From Lingula anatina (lineage: Eukaryota > Brachiopoda > Lingulata > Lingulida > Lingulidae): a DNA stretch of 64,000 nt. This document shows, piece by piece, positions 55,736-64,000 of the stretch. Position 1 is the stretch's first letter. Every line of letters begins with the position of its first letter. The stretch covers positions 125,759 through 189,758 of the forward strand of contig NW_019775671.1 of assembly GCF_001039355.2 (NCBI RefSeq), in the 5' to 3' direction. The notes beneath the pieces were generated by a model. The model saw only the letters and a list, made by a program, of their open reading frames with translations. It did no database searches and had not been told where the DNA came from. Position numbers and translations under genes: made by a program.

Positions 55736-56317
55736 TTCATAGATCATTCTTTATTATTGTTTAAACAATATACTAAATATTGTAACGAGCATGAGAACCT
55801 GCGTTATTAACATCTAGCACATTAGAAAATAACTGAGGCTCAGCGACGCGTTGCGTGACCTTAGTTACGAACAATTAAAAACAGCGCAGGCCTATCCCAG
55901 CCAAAATAATGGCTGTTTGGTTATTCGGGCGCAAGCATGCTTCAAGTTGCTAATCCTCATGTTTTTAATCGCCCAAAAATAACACTGCCTTTCTAGATCT
56001 TTCTATAGTCCGGCTGGTCACTTATTTGCTCTTGATAGTGATAGCTAGGAATCGAGCGTGAGGTTTAAATTTCTGTTCGTCAGATGGCAGCACTTTACAG
56101 TCTACTTTGGACTTTGACCACAAGAAAGGCCACATCTGAAATAGTTTCGCAAATGCGTTTTAAAAATAACAAATAGAGATATCTAGATACGGCACTTTTC
56201 TTGGTTATTAGAATATTTTGATAAATATGTGCCTTAAAGCTGTCAAATCCATGCCTGGTTTATGAACAAATCAACCTTGACATTGTAAGCCAGGTTCATC
56301 TTACCCAGGGAAGAGCA
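55736..56317 (+). other. upstream region of the acyl-CoA dehydrogenase gene
   Basis: No TATA box is evident. Nothing else is supported. Confidence 0.4.
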
Positions 56318-59300
56318 ATGGCTGCGTTACGAAAGTCGTGTAGTGCTCTGCTAAATTCTCTACCAAAACGCTATGGTAGAGTAGCAAAATCCACCGCTGC
56401 TCAATTTCAGGATGAAAGGTAATGTAGGGAGTATTACTGCTTAGAAAATACTACTGTTTACCTAGACAAAACCTGTTAAATCAACTCTAGTAATCCCCCA
56501 CACCTTCGAGTTACGTTAAAGTTTAAGTGCTTTAGTAACGTCTACCAGTGTACTTTGTCCGGTGAAGCTATAGCGTTGACTCTTTTTGTAAAACCAAGGT
56601 ACTTCTGCTCCTTCCATAAACTATATTTGCAATTAATTTTTGTGAATTTTCGACGTTCACCCCTTAAATTACCCCAGTTCGCATTTTATTTGACGTGTCT
56701 TGTAAAAACAGAAAAATCAAAATGGAAATTTTAAAATTAATTAATTTAATAGAACAGACGTTGACTTAAGAAATAACACCGATAAAAATTTTAAGTTAAG
56801 GGGGCATACTGCGTAAGCTCTGGTCAGAATATATATGACTCAGTTATATACTAGTACGCATTTATATTAAGTGCTGCTCCTGTTAGAAAAGAAATAGGGG
56901 AGGTGAACAACATGATGGAGATAGGAACAAGGAGAATATTTGCAGAAGAGCATGACATGTTCCGTCAGACAGCGAGGAGGTTCTTTCAGGAAGAAATATT
57001 ACCTTACCATTCAGAGTAAGTGGGTGCAGTCTAATTAGACTAGTTGGAAGTAATGTAATTGAATGCCCTTGTTTTTCATCTAAATGTTCTTGTTCCCAGA
57101 TATATATCATCTTTGCTTAAACTGTATAGTAGAACTTCACAACAGGTGGAGACGTTCTGTTGAACTGAAGTAGGATTGTGAGTTATCGAATCTGAACACA
57201 CCTTGTGCATAGTACCTTTTTCTGTTCAAGCTTAAACTGGAAATTTCTTTGCATTGGTAGAGCTAATATTAGAACCATCATGTTTTAAAATATCACTGAG
57301 GTTACTCTAACAGCTTACCTCTGTTTTTGTTTTAGGTGGGAGAAGAACAAAGAAATAAGCAGAGAGGTAGGAGATTTTTTGCGTAATTTTTATGATCAGT
57401 AAATGTAGTAGTAAGTCGTTAAGAAAACAAAATGATTTAAGTTTCTTAGTTAACTAATTATAGCTAATCATGAATAAATTATTATTGTTTTATCTAAAAA
57501 TTGCAGTTCATTTAAGTCAGAAATTAGTCTTATGTATTTTCTAAAAATACCAGGAAGGATTTTAACTTAAACTAATAATTGTGTTTATTTCTGTGCATTT
57601 ATTTAAAAATACTTGGGAATCAGTCATTTAAGTTGTGTTTGTTATTTATTAAGGCTTGGGAGTCAGCTGGCACCACAGGACTTCTAGGAGTGAATACTGC
57701 AGAGGAACATGGAGGCATAGGAGGAGACTTCCTGTCAGCAGCCATTGTATGGGAGGAACAGTAAGTTGAGGCTTTGAAGTGAAGAGTGATTGTTCACTTA
57801 ATATGTCAACAATGAAGTTTAAACTGCATGGGAAATTACTTTGTACTCTTATTGATGGGAAATTCCCAATTTAAGTATGTCTGCTGCATTTGATATGACA
57901 GTGATGGAATCTGTGGAGGGTGTTGATGTTTTCAATGACTGATGATCTCTCCACATTGCCTGAGCTTGCTAGCGGCTTTACTGGGCATGTGTCTTGTTTT
58001 TGATACAGGGTTATCACAATGGTTATGACTCCAGTAAATGTTAATAATGTGGATAACAGTTTGTAAAATGCTACTAGACCAAATTTAGATAGTCAGCATT
58101 CAGGTTTAGCAGCTTAAACAATCTTTAAAACCTAGATATCTGCAGTGCATTACAGCTTATTAATGTTGCTTAGAAGTTTACGGGGGGGAGGGGGGGGGGG
58201 ACCAGTTGACAGGAGCAGTTATTAAGTATACTAAATAGCATCTCATTACTCATTGTGATTCGTTCTTATTCCCTTGATGCGTCTTACCCAGTTTGTGGTA
58301 CATGCTTAGGAGCTGATATCACCACTCTGATTCTCAGTTGTTCTCATCATATGATATAAAGCTGATGTCATTTCACCTCAGGTCTTATGTGAACTGCTCA
58401 GGACCAGGGTTCTCCCTGCACTCAGACATCGTGATGCCTTACATCACTAGGTATGGCACCAAGGCCCAGATTGACAAGTTCATTCCCATGCTCACTGCAG
58501 GGAAGTGGATTGGGGCCATCGCCATGACGGAGCCAGGAGCTGGAAGGTAAGATCAGGATAAGGTCAAAGGGCAAGACGTTGGGATCATAATAAGGTCAAA
58601 GGACAGGATTTTAAGTCCAGCTGATGGGGTTATGGGATGGATAAACCTTGATTCAGTGAGGTGTGTGTGCTGGCCACAATAAGCAATGAAGTACTGCACT
58701 TGCCTGTATTGTTGAACCCTGCTCAGTAAAATTTTGTAAATTTGTTCATTTACTGCACACTGTTTCTGCTTTGGAGTAGACCCTTAGACCCTGATGTCTT
58801 GACATGATATTTGGCTGAAATGACTTGGTACAGACTGTGTTATTATGATTTCAATTAAATTGACCCTCTTCAGCATTGACCTTGACAGGCCATTAAACTG
58901 ACCTCTTTCTCTCAGTGACTTACAGGGTGTTAAGACCAATGCCAAGAGGGACGGAGACGATTGGATCCTTAATGGCAGTAAAGTGTTCATCACCAATGGT
59001 TATCTGGCTGATGTTGTCATTGTTGTTGCCGTCACCAACCCAGAGGCCAAATCCAAGGCCCACGGCATCAGTCTGTTCCTGGTGGAGGCAGGAATGCCAG
59101 GGTTCAAGAAGGGAAAGAAATTGGAGAAGATGGGATATAAGGCCCAGGTATAATGAAATGCATTATTTGCTTGGTGATCTCCTGTATTATTTTGTGTCCT
59201 TTTCTCTCAAGTTTAAAGGTTTGGCATATGAAAGTGTATATATTTCTTTCAGAATGTGGTTATCGAATAAGTGACTGTATTTTAGATATTTCGGTATGCT

Positions 59301-59427
59301 CAGGTTTGTCTTTCAGGCACTTAGGCTTATTTGTTCTAGAGCCAATGAGATCCCAAGTCAAGACAAAAGTCATTGTAAACATAATTTTAAGCTGCCAAAC
59401 ATTTCTACTGAACTTTGTGCAACAGTG

Positions 59428-59480
<53 letters not shown>

Positions 59481-60543
59481 ACTTACCCTTGCCCTGTCCC
59501 CATTTTCCCACAATATATCAACTTACATTGTAATGCAAATGTGTCAAATATATTTTAGGACACAGCAGAACTGTTCTTTGAAGATGTCCGCATTCCTAAG
59601 GAGAACCTTCTGGGAGAAGCCAACAAGGGTTTCTATTACCTGATGCAGGAGTTGCCCCAGGAGCGTCTGTTGATAGCAGACATGGGGATTGCCCTGTGTG
59701 AGTGGATGTTTGAGGAGACCAGGGCCTATGTCAGGCAGAGGAAGGCATTTGGAAAGACAATTTCAAGCTTACAGGTATACAGGGAGGATTATTATTATTA
59801 TTATTATTATTATATAATATTGAATATATTTAATATCATTTCCGCATTTTTGGAGAGAAAGAAGTACAGTTCTGACTAAATAAGTAGGCAACAGCATAAA
59901 CAAGGAATTCTGAATGAATTTTTAGGAACAAAAATGTTGACAAAACATCATAGCCAGAAATGTTTTTTTAGAGAAGAACCGTTTATTTTCCAGACTATCC
60001 AGCACAAGCTGGCTGAGATGAAGACAGAGATATGTGTAGGAAGATCCTTCATGGATCAGTGCCTGGAAATCCACCAGAACAGAGGCTGTGATAGCTTCTC
60101 TGCCTCCATGGCCAAATACTGGTTGGTTCAACTCTCTCTTTTCTTTCTTCTCTCTCTCTTCCCTCACCTCTCTCTCTCTCTCTCTCTCTCAAAATAGTTA
60201 TGTTTCAAAGGTAATTCATTATGTTTTCTACATCTCCAAGTTAATCATTTATGGAATTATGAACAAAGTGTAAAATATCTAAAACAAATATTAACCCATT
60301 CATGCAGCAGACTAAAAATCAGTTCAACAGTCCTGAGTTCCCCCCCGTGTCTGATATTTCAGGCTAACAGACCTGCAGTGTTCTGTGGCTGACAGGTGTG
60401 TGCAGATGCACGGAGGCTGGGGCTACATGTGGGAGTATCCAATCGCACGTGCCTTCGTCGACTCCCGTGTGCAACCCATCTACGGCGGCACCAATGAAAT
60501 AATGAAGGAGCTTATCGCCAGGTCTATCGTATCAGATATTTAA
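56318..60543 (+). CDS. ACADL: long-chain acyl-CoA dehydrogenase, mitochondrial, 429 aa, nine exons
   Basis: Catalyses the first, FAD-dependent step of mitochondrial beta-oxidation of long and branched acyl-CoAs, passing electrons to ETF. Exons: 56318-56418, 56887-57015, 57336-57366, 57654-57760, 58382-58546, 58916-59147, 59559-59774, 59994-60121, 60363-60543. All junctions keep frame and obey GT-AG. The N-terminus is Arg/Ser/Leu-rich without acids (MAALRKSCSALLNSLPKRYG), a mitochondrial presequence. The FAD/substrate motif IAMTEPGAGSD spans the exon 5/6 junction. The predicted catalytic Glu is E290 in LPQERLLIAD, the LCAD/IVD position. The MCAD-type catalytic position is Gly (PIYGGTNEIMKELIAR), as expected for LCAD. 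Length (429) agrees with the vertebrate enzyme (430). AATAAA signals follow at about 60667 and 61466. Confidence 0.95.
59431..59478. repeat. (GT)n microsatellite in intron 6 of ACADL
   Basis: About 24 GT units. Open frames across it in both directions are artefacts. Confidence 0.95.
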
Positions 60544-62224
60544 GTGATCCAGAAGGACTTGATGCAGTTCTGAATTCAAAAGAGAAAGAAACGGTTGTAA
60601 GATATTGTTAAGGCAGTACTGTGACTGATGCATAATGACGTGGATTCAGAGGGACTGTATACAGTAAAATAAATAAACAAAAAAAAAAAAGACAAAGTTA
60701 GAGTATGCCAGTTTTCTATGAGTAACAATTCTTCTGATGTATATATCATTTCGTAATTCATGCCAAAGTAGGAAAGTTAAGAAAGAAAAAGATATGATAA
60801 AAGCATTCATGCCTAAAAGCAATAGTCAGCTACTGATGTGATGAATGAAGACTACATCCCATGCGTGATTCATATTTCAGCAAAATGAGTAGAAAGGATT
60901 TCACAAAAGCAGTATTAAATGGTCAAAAAAGAATAATAAATTAAATTAAATAAATTAAAGACACTATACCTCGGCAATCAAAAATTTAATGACAAAGAAT
61001 TAGCATTGGTACACGTTAGTAGTTGATCGATATTGTTATTTTGATTAAGAGATAAACACCTTACCTGAAAGCAAGGCAGATATAATAGATGTACAAAGTA
61101 AAATAGAGATTTAGATTACTAAACACTCGTATATTTCTCAGGCTAAGTCTGTACACACTTTTGAGCAGTGAAAATTTTTGCACGGATTCCACAAGTGATG
61201 TCATTACGTAGCCAGCCTCAGGTAGAGCATAGCTAGGGCATTATGGAGCAAGTGTAGAGAAACCTTGATCTCTTTGTACCAGTTTTAATACTGTCTCAAA
61301 GAACTGTGATATCTGCACATTGGTCTTGAAGCCTACCTTGAGGCTTTGTAACAACTTAACACTACTACACAGACTAACTACCATAGGTAATCATCATTGA
61401 ATGTAAGATTATTGTATTATATGCTTTATCCAAATGTCTCTTTTTCCATGTTTGCTCTGTATGAAATAAATTAATATAAAGCAACACCATTGATTATTTA
61501 CTTTTGGACCAAATTACCAATATAGTTTTGTTATAGACCTGTCTCTGTTAGATTTGTGGGTCTGAGATGACGGCTTATTGTCCAGACCCCCCTTACTAAG
61601 GTCTATCATTGATTTTATTACCAATTTTGTCATTGATGATGTGTAACTTTGAAAGCGCAATGTGGAGCAGTTTGAGAATATTTGGGTTTATTTTAAACGC
61701 CTATTTTAACATTATTTAATATCACATTTCATTCTAACATAGCTTTTTATATGCACTATATATATTATACATACTGAAGTGAGATCAACGAACCATTTAT
61801 TATTAAACCCCTTTATTTATCGTGAAGCTATCTACACGATGATAATCTAAATATTGGAAAGCGCCGACATATAGTGCCATTGTGCTGTTGGAGTTTGTTT
61901 CTCAACAAACGCACTGCTGCTGTGCAGTATCCCCCTGCTAACACAGTCACAGACATACATCACAAAACGAACGTTGATCGGAATAACTTTAACTCATTGC
62001 TTAAACATTTTCGAAAAGTGTGCGCGCGGTTGTGTACGAGTGCGTGCACATGCAGGATTTGTGTGGGTGCAAATGCCCGAGGCTATTTGTGCCTGTGCGT
62101 GCATGTTTGCGCGTTTGGATGTCGGCTCTGTATGATATTAATAGATTGTCCTTGCATTTGCTGCATAGTTTGGTGGTATGTCAATGGGTGAAACTGTTGT
62201 GGATTTTTTTCATGCTAATAAAAT

Positions 62225-62400
62225 TTATCTTATCCAACTCATCTGCGGCACTTCGTGTCCAACGTTAGAACGAAAGCTTGCTCAATTATCCGAGAAGGGA
62301 GAGAATAACATTTCCTAGTAAAGCCAACAAATCTTTGAAAATTTACTCTCAAGAGGAGGTTTTCAACTGTAATCGTTTGAAATCAATTTGATAAAGCAGA
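62225..62400. repeat. diverged duplicate, copy 1
   Basis: CTCAATTATCCGAGAAGG, CTTTGAAAATTTACTC and AGAGGAGGTTTTCAACTGTAATC with TTTGAAATCAATTT match 62930-63080 in order, about 670 bp apart. Confidence 0.6.
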
Positions 62401-62929
62401 ATTAAGTGGGAAGACGAAGTGGTTTTCATGGTTCATTACAGTCTTCATACAACAAACAAAAATATCAAGTGTACAATAGTGCTGTTTCCCATTTTTTGCT
62501 CTGTATGATGATGCTAATGGCTTGTCCTTTAATATGGTGAACGGTTTCTGTAGATGAAAGTGCATTGGATTTAAATGGCCAAAACATTTTCTGTAAGCGA
62601 CCAGTATTAGAGAGAACGTCACCGTTTCATGATTTTCAGTTTGAACTTATTCCTCTCATCTGCAGCATATCACTGCACGTAGCGAATGTTTTTTAAAATC
62701 GGGCCATGGAATTGCCGTTTAAGGGGGGGGGGGGTCGATAGGTTATGATATTTCCTTATCCGCTCTCTTTAAACTCCGGCACATGCGGCTTGCAGTTTAA
62801 ATGTGCTGCTCACATCATGTGTTTTTGCTATCGGAACATGTAATCGCATTTTAAGTAATTACCTCTTCGATCTCAGCCATAAATCCACAGTTCCAAGTTA
62901 CAAACGGCGAAATCATAAGGCTTTATTTT

Positions 62930-63080
62930 GAAAGTTAGAGCGGACGCTCACTCAATTATCCTGAAAGTGGTGAGAAAAGCATTTCAAACAAAAGCGAATA
63001 TTCTTTGAAAATTGGCTCCCTAGAGGAGGCCTTTAACTTAAATCCTTTGAAATCGATTTTGCTTAGTGAAATTAAGATGG
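62930..63080. repeat. diverged duplicate, copy 2
   Basis: Partner of 62225-62400 (CTCAATTATCCTGAAAG, CTTTGAAAATTGGCTCC, AGAGGAGGCCTTTAACTTAA, TTTGAAATCGATTT). Confidence 0.6.
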
Positions 63081-64000
63081 TGAGTAACTCTCAAGTTTGA
63101 AGACAAAGAGTCTTCATACTACAAAATAAAATACTAAGTTTACAAAATTGCTGGTACATACCTTTGGTCATTATTATTTTGTTCAAACATAAATGCAAGC
63201 ATTTCTAATCTACTCTGGACAGTAAATTCAAAGCGTTAGGGACTGGAAATTCACATCACAAATTACTTGCTTTACATTTGTCTCTTAAAGTTCTTAATGT
63301 TTACAGCAACAATGTTAATGATCTGCAAAAAAATATTTGACTAAAGTACTGTTGTCTGTATCAGTGTTGCTATAAGGGGGGGGGGGGTTAGGACTGGGGA
63401 AGGGAGGGGGGTGGCTGGCAGGATTCACCACGACGGACCCAAACTATAAACGTCCAAAGCAAGTATGCGTTGGTGAAATGTTCCTACGATTAACAACGAA
63501 ATTCTCAACAAAAAAAAAAAAAAAAAAAAAAACAAAAACAAAAAACATTTGAAGACACAAACGTGCAGTAGCCATAAAACCATTAAACTAGTAGACCTCA
63601 TAACTTGGCAATTCGGAAACCATCAGTTATAAATTGATCACTGAAAGTTTATGAAGTGTATGTCCTTTAATCTTAGCCAACGGATATGACTTTTTAGGTC
63701 ACACCAAGCCACAACGGCAAGTGTCTGATAGAGCTGTCCTTTGGTGAGAATCTGGAATTAGTGTCTCTGATGCTTGATTGTCCTCCCAAAGGTTCCTTAT
63801 TCCGTCTTGACAGCGTGATTACCATATATTATCTTCAGATAAACTTTGATCTGATAGAGATATATTAAAAACAATGGCACAACAAAGACACAAGGGTTAT
63901 ACGATGGATGATCTGTTACGAGTGTCTCATAAATTGATCTAGAAATTCTAGCAGAAAGGATGGGGTGGAGTTCAAATGGGGGGGGGGGGGGGGGGGGGGG

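Larger units (their letters stand above)
60544..64000. other. 3' UTR of ACADL and intergenic DNA to the end of the window
   Basis: No further gene is supported. It contains poly-G runs (about 62722-62732, 63377-63386 and 63978-64000), a poly-A run near 63510, and the diverged duplicate pair listed separately. The window ends inside a poly-G tract. Confidence 0.5.

Noticed and set aside
59153-59643. ORFs across the GT microsatellite in both directions
   Set aside because: They lie in an ACADL intron and derive from the dinucleotide run.
61874-62268. Cys-rich plus-strand ORFs that look like a small secreted protein
   Set aside because: Cys comes from TGTG/TGCG-rich low-complexity DNA, two overlapping frames look equally good, and there is no signal peptide or splice support.

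Overview
This window is eukaryotic nuclear DNA. Its genes have GT-AG introns, and it carries microsatellites, a tRNA-derived SINE, MITEs and retroelement debris. The gene content points to an invertebrate, most likely a lophotrochozoan and probably a bivalve-like mollusc: a tandem UDP-glycosyltransferase (UGT) array, a somatomedin-B-type ectodomain protein like the N-termini of molluscan GPCRs, and class A GPCR debris. The species cannot be named from the sequence. Long poly-G/poly-C tracts and two isolated N bases mark places where the assembly is weak.

Layout. (1) 47-918 holds three phase-0 exons of a gene on the plus strand, two of which encode a duplicated 36-residue module. Its most plausible continuation is four exons at 26624-30308 encoding a beta-trefoil-like domain. 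(2) Between them, in what would be a 25.7 kb intron on the same strand, lie five uninterrupted UGT genes (2561-4120, 8668-10239, 16104-17675, 20132-21715, 23568-25130). Two small 3'-end relics, duplicated promoter blocks, PIF/Harbinger-type MITEs, a decayed DDE transposase, an LTR-element remnant and degenerate satellites lie among them. (3) 32254-34513 is a second, complete four-exon beta-trefoil gene with the same intron phases. (4) 34.5-38.6 kb is intergenic and repeat-rich. (5) 38674-43509 (minus) encodes a predicted secreted protein of 931 residues: signal peptide, about 20 identical 15-residue repeats each with an N-glycosylation sequon, a somatomedin-B-like domain, and a hydrophobic C-terminus that suggests a GPI anchor. 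(6) 46976-47293 (minus) is the last exon of a class A GPCR with an in-frame stop in helix 8. (7) 48430-49313 is a segmental duplicate of the promoter and 5' end of the gene in (5). (8) 49-56 kb is intergenic, with a MITE, a transposon carrying a GC-rich minisatellite, and a tandem array of CCAAT-containing repeats. (9) 56318-60543 is a complete nine-exon mitochondrial long-chain acyl-CoA dehydrogenase gene. (10) 60.5-64 kb has no gene that I can support.

The most notable points are the UGT array apparently nested in the intron of a host gene; a UGT copy whose catalytic histidine is replaced by glutamine; a conserved nuclear-receptor-like element in the UGT promoters that a retroelement separates from UGT2; the perfectly homogenised 45-bp coding minisatellite; and the duplicated, truncated promoter/signal-peptide block of the repeat protein.
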